Shown: one piece after another, positions 36,491 through 47,948 of the stretch
How the letters are laid out: each line of letters starts with the position of its first letter
Position numbering within the stretch: position 1 is the stretch's first letter
Origin: Lucifuga dentata
Taxonomy: Eukaryota; Chordata; Actinopteri; Ophidiiformes; Bythitidae
Direction of reading: 5' to 3'
DNA length: 64,000 nt
NCBI GenBank assembly: GCA_014773175.1
Contig: VXCM01000064.1
Span: 372,001 to 436,000, forward strand
The notes under the pieces: generated by a model
What the model was told of the DNA's origin: nothing
Databases searched by the model: none
What the model saw: only the letters and a program-made list of their open reading frames with translations
Made by a program: the position numbers and the translations under genes

Positions 36491-38489
36491 AACACCAAGT
36501 GATTTACCTCCTTTATCAGATAATTACATAATCTCATTATGTTCTAACCTGTCTTACAAATAAAGATTTACCAACAATTCTGGCTTTAAAAAAAAAACTG
36601 TAGCAAGTCAAATTGTAACTGAGCCCTCAGCAAAGCTTCAACAAAGCCCCCGATTGAGTTTAACATTTTTCCTCTACTAATAAAAAAGATATTAATAAGT
36701 GGCCAAACTTCTCAATCAATGCTGTCCTCTAAAAGCAAGCCAAGGACAACATTCACACATTTGCATGATTCTCAGTCCACCCACGCCTTGCAAACACAGT
36801 CTTATATGTCCAAATGCCCAACACAGAGCTAATTTCACTCCTCACACTGGTGACCTATGGCATCATATATATGTAGCGCTTGTTGCCTGTATGACAGATT
36901 CCCATGCATATTCATACCTACATATGGCCTGCCAGAATGAAGCCTGTCTGCTGTAGACTGTAGACCAAATGAGGCAATTCATTACTGGGTGTTCTCAATT
37001 GGGTCCAGCCAAACCCTGAGGATTTGCCTGTGTGTATGTGGAGAGAAAGTAGAATTGATAGTGGTAGGATAATTTTCACTTTTCTGTATGTATGTGGGGG
37101 GGGGANGGGGGGGTGTTCATGTGTGTTTTGTCTGAATAGGAGAGGGTGTATTTGTGTGTTGCAGAAGGAAGGATAAGTAGGTGTATGTATGTGTTTGAAT
37201 GTCTGTGGATGTGTGTGTGTGATGGTGGTAGTGGCTATGTGCATGTTTGTGTTTGTGCCCATGATTGCATCTTTGAAGGTGTGTGGGAGTGTGTTTGTGT
37301 GTTCCATGGCACACACTCACAGGCTTCTCTTGTTTGGGAGGTGAGAAGAGAGAAAAGTGGAGTCCCTCAGCATGCCTCCACCTCCTCTTGCTCCATCTGC
37401 CCATTTCACTCAGTTCTCCATAAATTAAAAACGCTCTGCATCTGCTTTGGGGTGCATTGTTAGTTGTGTGCATTCGATGGTTCCTCTGTTTATGAAAAAT
37501 TAAACACTTTCCTGCATTCAATTATTCCCCCACTCCCAAAAGCCCCTCTGCAGCAAACATGACAGAGGCCCATACTGTAGCCCAATATGCCGAGAAGAAG
37601 ACCAGGGTTTTCACCTATGGGAGTGAGGAACCTCTCAAGTAAAGTGAAAAAAAATAAGTAATTAACATCTGTTCATGGAAATGGTAAACACATGTGCGAA
37701 GCCTGGAAATGCCATTCAGCAAGAAAGTGATGATCTGCTTTCCAGCAGTAATCAATCATAAAAAAAAACAAAACAAAAAAAAACAAAAACTGCTGGTTAC
37801 AGATTAATAACAAAATCAAGTGAGTTACATGTGTTGGTGTCAGAAAGCAAGAATACATGGAACAGGCTGCAAAACACGTTTTCATTCTCAACAATACAGT
37901 TCAGTTCCCATGTGCAAAATGATTTTGCACCATTCCCAAAATGTTTCCTTCCCTAAATAGATTCAGTGAAAGACTGGCCAGATGAAACATGCTTTTCACC
38001 TATCCTGAGCATCTGTATGCATGAAGATGTGTGGCTGCAGATGAATAGACATTCTAAGGGACAGTATAGCTAATTGGGACAAAAGGGACTGCAGGATGCC
38101 CCTTAGAGCAGCCAGCCTTGAATGGAATAATGACTGTAATCAGAGGTTGTGGTCACAATGTTGCCCTTTACAGAACACCCAAGCCACTGGGGAGGACCTG
38201 TGTTTGTCTTTGACATTAACATGCGGGGCTCCAGGGCAGTCATATTTGGCCATGGTTTGGTAACTGTGAGGCTTGTAGCAGAACAGGTGTTGCAGGCCGA
38301 CAAGGCCATCAATCTCTCACTGGCCTGTCTCTGTTGGATTCAGGGTTAATTATCATCAAATAAGCCATTAAGGAGAAAGATGGAGACACAGAGGATGAGG
38401 GGATGCTAACCTTGGCAAGAGGGGGGCAGCTGGGTGGTCGAGTTGGGTTAAGTTGGCTTTGATTGTGTTGCTGTGGTACTGATTCCAAC
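36491..38489. other. Unique sequence, no gene recognised
   Basis: Frames at 36918-37521 on both strands cross GT-rich and G-run sequence and look like artefacts. A run of G with an undetermined base lies at 37096-37114. The stretch 38100-38350 is more GC-rich and has open frames on both strands without known motifs. Confidence 0.5.
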
Positions 38490-38633
38490 TTGTCTATTTT
38501 CAGCTGGTCACATTAGCATAAAGTTTTGTTTTTTTTCTTGAAGACTTTACTTTTTTTCACATTGTCTATTTTCAGCTGGTCACATTAGCATAAAGTCTTG
38601 TTTTTTTTCTTGAAGACTTTACTTTTTTGTCAT
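38490..38633. repeat. 72-bp tandem duplication
   Basis: Two units, 38490-38561 and 38562-38633, start with TTGTCTATTTTCAGCTGGTC and differ at only a few positions (AAGTTTTG versus AAGTCTTG, and a TTTCACA versus TTTGTCA end). Each unit contains TTTTCAG, which looks like a splice acceptor, but the repeat has no coding content. Confidence 0.93.
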
Positions 38634-39651
38634 TGTGCTTTAAAAGAGAAAACCGAATAACAATATGAGATATTCATATGTTTATATTATTCTATGTTAT
38701 ATTTTTGGAATACATGCTGTCAATATTCCCAGCTGGCAGGTGATGTTGGCCTGATATTTGTACAAGAGTATAAAGATACACTATGACCACTATGCTAAGT
38801 TAAGAGTGAACCCATGGTCAGGTGACAAGTAATGACTGGAAGCGCCAAAGGTTAGAGACTATGTTAGAATTATATAGATTCATACCATTATAAAACACCC
38901 TCATAAAGAACACCTTTTTATTGCTGTGCACCTTTAGTCTAACAGTATTTGTCTCATTGTGAATTATTTCATAATGCATAAATGGAAAATGCCATTAGGG
39001 TTTCTTTTCATGCTCTTAACATATTAATTGGCATTACAGCGAATGTCGAATCATACAGTAAATTGTATCCGGTGAAGTCAGTGACACCTGACCTATTGAA
39101 AATTTTACAGTGTCCTTATACCTTCATTTATCTACTCAATGTGCCCATGAATATTTAAGGTTGACAATTAAACCCCAGCTGACCTGCAGGATGGAGCAGG
39201 ACCAATGCTGTCAGAGAGAAGCAGCATAAATGCACCCACACATTCACAAAACCCTAAAATGCAACCTCCCACGCATCCCACCTCCACGTACAAGCTCTGT
39301 CACAATGTCACGCAGTCATTCTGACACCGCCCGGGTTTGACAGGCTCATCACATATGTGTCATGTTTATGGGGGCATCAACAAACGTGGGTTGTGTTTTG
39401 TGTATGTAAATATATGGGCAGGGTCAAAGTTAATGCATGTCAGTATCCTGCTTCACCTTGGTTTGGTAATACAGAGCAGAATGTGGATGAGTATAGCAAC
39501 ACTAAAAACCAAACGCTGTAATAGAATGCCGCATACACCCAACACCATTGTGTGTTATGGCTAAACTGGTTTACAGCAACAACTGGCAGCAATATGTGTG
39601 TTCTTTAATATGCATTTCCCCACACAAAAATAAAACTAATTATGGCTGTAG
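38634..39651. other. Unique sequence, no gene recognised
   Basis: AT-rich unique sequence with short frames only; no motif seen. Confidence 0.5.
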
Positions 39652-40107
39652 CAGAAGTGGGACCAAGTAAATATTTTGCAAATCACAGGTAACTTTCAAG
39701 TGTTGGCACTCAAGTCACAAGTTTAGAATGGCAAGTTCAAGTCAACACACAAGTCTTAAATTCGGAGTTTTGAGTCCAAAGCAAACCATAATGCTCTCTA
39801 TAACAAATTTATTTCCAGGGTAATAATTTCTATAGTCAATTCACACATGCTTTTTCAAAATCTGTATTTATTGCTTTCCAGGTAAACTATCTAATTTGAT
39901 GAAAATAGACATGAGATAAGGCAATAAAAATGTATGTATAACTATATAATTTTTTTTAACTTAAGTTTGGGGAAGGTATCAAGTCAAGTCAAAGGTACAA
40001 GTGAAGTAACAACTCAGTGTGTCAAAGCCAATGTGAAGTCTTAAGTCAGCAAATTTGTGACTCGAGTCCAAGTCAAACCAAGTCTTAAAACCACATCCAC
40101 ACCACTG
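39652..40107. mobile_element. AGTC-rich DNA transposon remnant
   Basis: Both flanks are full of AAGTC/GACTT motifs (AAGTCAAGTCAAAGG, GACTCGAGTCCAAGTC). The left end reads CAGAAGTGGGACC and the reverse complement of the right end reads CAGTGGTGTGGA, giving short imperfect inverted ends. This composition matches a non-autonomous transposon type I know from fish genomes, probably hAT-like. No matching target duplication was found (GGCTGTAG on the left, GTGCGAAA on the right), so the ends may be slightly off or eroded. Confidence 0.55.
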
Positions 40108-40197
40108 GTGCGAAAGTATAAAAAATTATGAATGTGGCTGTAAATCTCATAGAGGAAAAATTAAGTCTAGGAATTATGACTCTCTTTTGACTGAATT

Positions 40198-40245
40198 TAA
40201 AAAACAAAACAAAACAAAAAAAAAAAAAAANAAAAAAAAAAAAAA
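40198..40245. repeat. Poly-A tract with AAAAC units and one undetermined base
   Basis: AAAAC repeats lead into about 30 A with an undetermined base at 40231. Confidence 0.9.
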
Positions 40246-41421
40246 CAGTAAAATATCCAATTATTATGTGAACCAAAAGAGGGGAATGTAGTGAAAACTC
40301 AAGAAACCACATAGTGCACAGAGTTCATCTGCAGCTTTCTGATGTCAAAAGCACAGGCTATTTGATGTGATCCCACACTTGAGCATGCCATATTCCCTGA
40401 CAGATATATATAGCCTAAATGTAATAACCATCACATTACGCTAGATTGACCAGTCTGATTTAAGACATCTCTTTGGAAAGAGCCCATGCTGTCACCTTAT
40501 TTTCATCTCCAACCTATCAATGCATTTGCCCCTGAATATGGGTTATACAATGGTTTTAGTCCAAATGTAAATAATGCAGGACTTCTATTGAAATTAAACA
40601 TTCTTAGAGTATTATACAGATGTAGGCTCCCTTACTTCCATATCCAGTATGAACCGCTGTGAACTTGTCTATAGGTCAGATTACTATTTCATATGGTATA
40701 AAATATAAATGAACCAAAGCTTTTTCTACCCCCTAATCACTTTCTTATATTTTTATCACATTGGTTGTGAGAATGGAGGAGGAATGACTTCCCATTCTAA
40801 TCATATTGTCATACCCCGAGGTTAAACTTTCCCATTTTGCATAGCAGAAGCTTGAAATAAGGCTATGATTTAGGTGTTCAATATACAGTATGTAAAAGTA
40901 TTCCATTTATTCATACTTCACCAGGGTATTATGTTGAACATAAACCCATCAAGCACATAATCATTCAGCACCAGTCACTTCCAAACTCACTCAAACTTCT
41001 TCTAGTCTGTCAATAAAACTCCTTCCAAACTTTCATGTAGTGACTCACTACCAAGATATGAACTCTATTACCTTAAAGCATCCAAGCATCCACAATGCAC
41101 CAATTTAGTACAAAAACATTTTGTCTAAATTGTCTCATACATCACTATTCCCATTCTTGACTCTTCTCAGGCTCAAATCCAAGTTTCCATTTATGAAAAA
41201 TGTCTGGTTAGGGATCTATCATCATAGCAATCACGCCTTCACTGTTGTATAATTTCTTCTCAAAAACACATCTCTAAAGCATGGTACTATGTCCCGGTCC
41301 CAGTATTTCTAGATACACTATTATTTTGCACAATCATCGATCTCCACAGGCAATCTGCATCTAGCAGTGGCTTGTATTTGCTGTGGGAATAGAAATCAGA
41401 CCTGTCAGTGCTGTGGGAGCG

Positions 41422-41444
41422 TTTTTTTTTTTTTTTTTTTTTTT
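41422..41444. repeat. Poly-T tract
   Basis: 23 T in a row. The frame at 41367-41552 includes it as poly-Phe and is spurious. Confidence 0.93.
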
Positions 41445-41752
41445 ACTCTACAACGGCTACCAAGCCAGCCAGGCATATCAAAGCAGCAGAGTGAAAATCT
41501 CTCCTGGTGGAGTAAGAGAAAGTTAGCCTGTAAAATTGGTAAGGTATTATGATTCCCAGGCAATGGGGACTAATATAACACTCCTTCTCGTCGCCTCAAT
41601 CATCACTGACATCTGGGACAGCAATCATACCTTAAATGGAATCACCAAGATGATGACAGCTTTGTGGGTTTATCATTTTGTCTAAATACCTCTATATTAC
41701 TCTGACAGCATTCTATCAGGCACAGAGGATCACAGCGGCATAGTAATGTTCA

Positions 41753-41789
41753 CTGTAAAAAAAAAAAAAANCTGTAAAAAAAAAAAAAA
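41753..41789. repeat. Duplicated CTGT-poly-A string around an undetermined base
   Basis: CTGT followed by 14 A occurs immediately before the undetermined base at 41771 and again immediately after it. This looks like two contig ends that carry the same sequence. Confidence 0.85.
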
Positions 41790-42105
41790 GAAACATGGAT
41801 CACTCAAAAACTATGAAGATCCCAGTCACTTGAATACACATGCACACACTCCAGAAATATTAATCTTATCAAATTATTTTTGTCTTCTTGTTATAATCGT
41901 ATTATTTACCTGTCATGGTTGAGTATTAGGCAAAGCAGCATAATCTCTGTTTAATTGTTGCTGCTCATGGAATTAACAGAATTTCATCGTTGGCTGAATA
42001 TACTGTATGTAACTCATTGCTTAATCGGCATATGTGGGAGAGCCCACCAGGTGAGCAAATACATGTAAAGAATGTACTCCAAATAAAAGAATGGATCATT
42101 TACCT

Positions 42106-42248
42106 TCCTGAGTAAATCGATTTACAATCCAATAATCTAAGTGTGTCACTTCAAACACACCAATGTTGATTTATGCCAATTTAAATCTGAATGTAGTGTT
42201 TACATGACGTTTGAAAATTTAAAAAAAAAATTCAATTTATTGCCTTAA
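42106..42248 (-). repeat. Dispersed repeat, copy 2 of an inverted pair
   Basis: The reverse complement matches 12959-13093 in order, beginning with AAGGCAATAAATTGA, then TTCAAACRTCATGTA, AAATTGGCATAAATC and TTTACTCAGG. Confidence 0.65.
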
Positions 42249-42305
42249 ACAAAGTACAATTGAAGATTTAACATGGATGTAAGCTTATTGATCGAGTCTG
42301 ACTTG

Positions 42306-42310
<5 letters not shown>

Positions 42311-42355
<45 letters not shown>
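42311..42355. repeat. (CT)n microsatellite
   Basis: About 22 CT units. Confidence 0.96.
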
Positions 42356-42357
<2 letters not shown>

Positions 42358-44751
42358 TAAAGTCTGTTAAAAGCAGCAATGTGAAAGTGAGGTTTCGGTC
42401 ACCAGCAGTTTGTGTCATTCTGTTGACTAAATCTGTCCCTTGAGGATCATTTCCAATGTGCAAGTCCTTAGGGAAATAACTGCAGTTGTGAATGCCATAT
42501 AGACAGCGTTCTTTAGCCTGCTGCTTTCACTGACACATCAGAATCCTTTGTAAAATACAAGGAGAGAATAATGTCAAAAGGCCACAGAATGGAAGATCCC
42601 ACTGAAAACACAAATCATTTAAAGACCAGGTGAAGGAATACAATTTTAGGGCTTAAACAGTATGAACAGATAAAGACAGCAAAATTCTACTTAATGTCAA
42701 AGGATGAAGTCTATAACGCATTCTTATTTTTCATTTAGTATGTTATGTTAAAAACTTACACAGGTTAAGACACCTCAATTTATTCTGCAACATTTACACT
42801 GACTATATTGCATACAGTATATAATGTCATTAATTCTTGTTGAGTGTCTTATGCAAATTCAATCCGCTCTTATCTCAATGACTTCATTAATCTGCGCTTG
42901 CATCCATCCTGGCCTACTTCTTGATCAGGCTGTAGCTCAATACTCTTCATTAACTCAACCTTTTTCCAGGGAATGTTCAATCTTATGCGAGTCAGGTCAA
43001 GCAGGACCACACAGCCAAGGATTGTGATTCTAATCATGTAGAGGAGGACAACATACACCCATACTTGTTTAATTGGCTCATATGCTCATGTTGAGCAGGT
43101 GCTGATAACCCCCCCCAATATGTGCTGTTTTTCATAAGTGCGTGGCTCCTTTACCATCACCCTTCCATGCTCAAGAAGAGTGAAGAGGGTAAGTAAATGG
43201 ATAGTAGCTTGAGATATCCTCTGAGTAATTTCACCCTCCACGTTCGAGGCCTTTTAGGGCTTCATTTGGAAAATGCTTCCCTTCCCCCCTCGGCACATAC
43301 ACTATTATATAAAAAAAAAACATTATTAATATTCACCAGAAATTACTAAGGAGAGCAAGAGAGGGTTGCCATATCCAGATGGATGCCCCTTAAATCAGTC
43401 TTCAATTACTGTCTTCTAACTTACATCTTCCAGTTGAATTCTGATTAGCTGATCTGGCAATTTAGTCAGGCAGGCTGGAGAGCACTTGGTCCCCCTCCTG
43501 AGTACAACCTAGTTGCATTTGAGTATCGTGAACCTTTGATCAGCGCTCTCTTATTACCTATAAAAGCCAATACCATTAAATTGCATGTTGCCTCATCTCC
43601 TTGTCCATAATGCCTTCCCCTCATCTATAGAAAAGATCAGAGACTCATGTAATGAGACACAAAAAATCCAGTGATCTATAAAAGTAAAAAAGATGATAAT
43701 GTCTTTTTCTTGTTAATATTTCTCTCATCTGTGCTCTGCTCTGTCTCTAGCTAGCTACTCCCCTCTTGTGGCCAACTGTGATGCCTGACACACCTGCTGA
43801 GGTCAACATGTTTGCTGTTTGTAAGTAATGATTTTTTTTTTTTAAACAAGAAAAAAGAAATTAGAATGTATATAACAAAACAACATGTTCCTGACATTAA
43901 TCTTCTGGCTTCCAGCTCCTTTCCTCCCCCTCCTTGCCATGCCTTTTGTAGAAAGTTGATCACCAGGGGAGCTAAACCTTTCCCATTAACATATAGAGTC
44001 TTTATTTAAATCCCATTCACTTTTTCATCCATTTAGAAGAGTGATGCCAGCAGGTTACGGAGATGACATTGTGTGAGGCCCTGATTGAGCTTCAATTTGA
44101 TCATTTTATCTGATTGTGAAGTAAATAGCACCATGATGGATAAGATCTCATTACAATAGGAAAGTGAGAGTTTAATTTCCTGTACATGTTCCATCTTTAT
44201 TAATGTCAGAGCCAGCAGGTCGTCAATTGCATTATAGGCCTTGGTACTTTGGCATCCTGTTTGACACAAACGAGGCCAGCGAGCTGTCTTAAAGGGATGA
44301 GATTTGGCACAATCCTCCAGCAAATTTCAATTTGGTTTTGGCATAATAATGTGCTGTATATAAGTGTCTCACACTGTAAAATCCTTAACAATTTAGTGCA
44401 TAAAAATAGATTCTAATACTGTAAATGCTATGCCATTCAATTAATGTATGTTCTTGTTATTTCAATGAGTCTTCCTCCTGTCTGAAAATGGCTCCCAGAG
44501 TGGCAAGAAACCAGCTGTTGTTGAAACTGTGGACTCATGTCATTGTCTGTCAAGGAGACTAGAGGAAGACAGTGACTATCACACTCTGACACCACCCGTC
44601 CACCAAAACAAAAGAAGAAGACAAAAAACAAACTTCAATAATAAACCTGTCAACAGTCCAATCTGAATACCCAGGAGCCAGGACTGTCTCAACTCTCCTC
44701 CCCTGGTGATAGTCATCATCACGGACACTCTCCTGAGAGACAGCATCTCAT

Positions 44752-44777
44752 CTATCTCTCTCTCTCTCACACACTCA

Positions 44778-44824
<47 letters not shown>
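44752..44824. repeat. Compound (CT)n(CA)n microsatellite
   Basis: A CT tract (44752-44768) passes into CA repeats (44779-44824, about 23 units). Confidence 0.96.
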
Positions 44825-44826
<2 letters not shown>

Positions 44827-45877
44827 CTCATCACATCATCTGTATTTGTTCCATGATATCCTTAACACACTCAGCGCTGTTTCCAGAAGGTAATGTTCTT
44901 GGGTTGAGAGTTGTTGAGGAGTGTGTTTGTGTGTACTTTGTCTCATCAGTAGTTTCATTACCAGCACAGCTATTGCCTATGCCTGTCGCTAAGACTCTGA
45001 GACAGCCTTGTTTGTTTGTTTCCCCTCTGTAATCCTCAGTTGAGGTTTTGTCGTGCAGAGTGGAGCCTTAGCCGTGTTACCCACAGACCTCTGGGAGCTG
45101 AAGCGCCGTGGCATGTACCAGGAAAAGGGAAAGAGAGAGGCACAGGAGACTTACGCCCCCTGCACCTGATCGTTACCATGCTAAATTTGTATTGATTGCT
45201 ATAGCTTAAGAGCTAAATGTGAGTTATTCCCCTGACACAGTCTCTGTGTAGGATCTGTGTTGGTGAGCTGATGGTAATCCAGAGGAACCACAACATGTGC
45301 ACTGTGTTTGGCCGTGGATATGTACAAATTCCACGGTGACGGGAGCATATATGCAAACATTGACCACCCTTTGCAACCTTGAGTGTTAAGTGGAAGCTTT
45401 AGGTTTTCATCCAACCCTGACGGCAGAGACATTAAGCAGTGAAAGGGTGGAGCAGGACGAGTGGGCAGTGGGTGTATAGAGTCGTTGACTGTACAAGTGC
45501 TGGAGCCAACATCAAGATGTCTCCAGCTTTTCCTGTTCTTGTTCTACTGGATAAAGTTGTGCGTTTGTGGCACCTCCGCTCCTGCAGGCAGCGTTCATCA
45601 CACATATGCATATGTGCTTGCCCTTGACATTATCATCAGCAGATTTGTGCTAGGGGCCCCCGAGGTAAGGTTGAAATAATGCTGAGGCTTCTGAGAGAAT
45701 GGCCTGCTTTAGAGAGTGTCCAAAGGCTACATATGCACCCTGAGATGGAGGGAGAGGAAGGGAAAAAGCTCAGTAACTGAACCCAGCAGAGCAGGCCTCA
45801 GGGGACAGCAGTAATTAAACAGTGATTAAATTAAGGGGCAATGCGGGCAAAACGCAGGCTGATTGACACTCTGCTGG

Positions 45878-45880
<3 letters not shown>

Positions 45881-45910
<30 letters not shown>
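45881..45910. repeat. (CT)n microsatellite
   Basis: About 15 CT units. Confidence 0.95.
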
Positions 45911-45912
<2 letters not shown>

Positions 45913-47099
45913 GGGATCAGCTCTGTCGTGGAGCATTGCTTTCTATTGACCTCCAATTACTCACCCACTCTGAATTCTTCAAGGTCCAATTTTCTGAAAC
46001 TATTTTCTTAACTGTGTTAAGAGCATGGATCACTGCACATTCGTTTTTCAGAAGCCTGAGTTGTTGGAGCGCTGGAGCACAAAAGTTGAGTGAAGAAAAA
46101 ATAAAAGAACCCTTAAATGTGGAGTGTCTCTCTGCTTCCTGTGTTTCCAATACCGTCAGTGTTCTCTTCAGATAAACTCACAAGCTATAATCACTCCAAA
46201 GAATGCATTTACTAGCTCCTGTACCAAGAGCACGATCGGTCTTTACAATAGATAGATTCATGAAGTACAATCACAAGGAGCTGCCAGTGATTCAGAAATA
46301 CAATCGCATGGAATCTAAAGCAAGTCTCCTCTTTTCAGTCTGCAGTTGGGCAGCTTTAGAAGTGCCAAATACTCTCCAAGGGGGGGAAATACTATAAATT
46401 ACCTTTGGTGACTCCTTAAACCCAAAGCAAATAGACAGACAGAAGAGCTGAGCAACAGCAATAAAGCCAGCTTTAACAAAACAATCAGAAAAGCCAAGAC
46501 ACTGAAATTGCCTTCCGCTGAATCTAAAATTCTCCACACGTTCCTGGATTACCCTGGTTGCCACAGTGCCCCGAGTCTTCAGTCCCTTGTATAGATTTTT
46601 ATAAACCAGGTCTTGTGCTTATGAAAATACATACTGAGGGTTCTTAAACAATCTGTTAAGTCTTCTGATAGAAAAGAAGGTCCTCTTAGTGTGTAATACA
46701 AATTCAAATAGCTGTACGGAGATGGATTGTGGGGCAGACGAAGAACGAGGCCCACTTTAGAGGATGAGTTCAAGATGACAGGTATTGATTAAGTGCTCAA
46801 TGAGAGCACGCCTATGAAAGGCCAACCGCTGCACGGCTCATGAAAGAATCATATACCTAATACACAAGGCGATCAGCAAACATACAGGCGTGGAGTGTAG
46901 GCGTGAGCACCTTCTAGCTTGTCATCGCACGCCAAATAGCTGACAACTTGCTCAGGATTTCTTGGTTTTCTGTGGTTAAAAGAAAAACATTATACAAATA
47001 TTATGAAAGCATATTGGTTCATATATCTGTTCCTGAAGAAAGCAACAAGAAGCATCTATTTTTTGTGGATATGGCTTGTTCAGAAAGACAGAAAATATT

Positions 47100-47370
47100 C
47101 CTTATGCCCTTTTAAAACCTGCTTGAAAAAGCATTTTTATTCTTTGGCTTTTAGACCAGACTGAGATTTGATATTTGCTTTTGCTTGTGTTGTTTTTACT
47201 TATTCCTTGCTTTACTTGTGTTGTTTCATTTATTTATTTATTGTACTGTTTTATTGTCATTCTGGCTGTTATGACTGCTTCTTATGTTATTCCTCTTCTT
47301 CTAGTTGTGCAGCACTTTGGTCAACAGCCGTTGTTTTTAAACATGCATATATAAATAAAATTGACTTGAC
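47100..47370 (+). repeat. Retroposon-type 3' end (fish dispersed family)
   Basis: The segment is T-rich for about 170 bp, then carries GTTGTGCAGCACTTTGGTCA, a TTGTTTTTAAA stretch, AATAAA (47354-47359) and a short TTGACTTGAC tail. I recall this layout ('agcactttggtcaac ... ataaataaaattgacttgactt') from many fish sequences as the 3' end of a non-LTR retroposon family. There is no reading frame of reverse transcriptase, so only the 3' end would be present. A poly-T tract follows 22 bases later. Confidence 0.6.
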
Positions 47371-47389
47371 TATGCCAGAATCCATTATT

Positions 47390-47392
<3 letters not shown>

Positions 47393-47420
<28 letters not shown>
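47393..47420. repeat. Poly-T tract
   Basis: 28 T in a row, shortly after the retroposon-type 3' end. Confidence 0.93.
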
Positions 47421-47784
47421 GAGCAACACGGTGTTAAGCCTTGCATTACCTTATTCCTGACACTGGGACTGAAGGGAATGAGAAAGGATGTCCTTAAAGA
47501 TAACATGTGAATTTAATTTCTTGGTAAAACAGCCGAACTGGGAGACTTTACCCTCCCAAGCATAAATTGTGCAGTCGATGTGCGGTTGTCACAGTTAGTG
47601 ATGATGCCGTGAGAAGACAGCAACAGCGCTGCCAACCTAACCCACCTCATCATCCTTGGCATTTAGCACTTTACTCTCTCACTCGCTCTCTTCTTCACAG
47701 TAAACAAATGTTTTAACCCTGATTTGTATCAGTGTAAGTGGAGGACACAGTGACACAAACTGCAGAAAATTCCTGAGAAATGGA

Positions 47785-47788
47785 GGGA

Positions 47789-47828
<40 letters not shown>

Positions 47829-47840
47829 AAAAGAAAAAGA
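47785..47840. repeat. (GAAA)n microsatellite
   Basis: About 11 GAAA units followed by AAAAAG units; purine-only strand. Confidence 0.95.
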
Positions 47841-47908
47841 GGGTAGGACAGAAAAAGTGAGTAAAAGACTGAAATGGAGAGCAGACATAGGGGACAGGGA
47901 AAAGGTAA

Positions 47909-47948
47909 GGGAGGGAGGGAAAGAAAGAGAGAGAGAGAGAGAGAGAGA
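47909..47948. repeat. (GGGA)n(GA)n purine tract
   Basis: GGGA and GAAA units lead into about 11 GA units, on the same purine-rich strand as the GAAA tract 70 bases upstream. Confidence 0.9.

Larger units (their letters stand above)
40108..42105. other. Unique sequence with homopolymers, no gene recognised
   Basis: No coding signal. Homopolymer tracts with undetermined bases lie at 40198-40245 and 41756-41789, and a clean T tract at 41422-41444. Confidence 0.5.
42249..47099. other. Unique sequence with microsatellites, no gene recognised
   Basis: No frame carries a recognisable domain. The region 43400-43620 is unique, free of simple repeats and moderately GC-balanced. The longest frames (44706-45032) cross the CT/CA tract. 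A 90-codon minus-strand frame at 46292-46564 has no known motif. Confidence 0.5.

Noticed and set aside
37117..37521. 134-codon His/Thr-rich minus-strand frame and its plus-strand shadow
   Set aside because: It covers GT-rich sequence; the His-Thr content comes from the CA-rich complementary strand.
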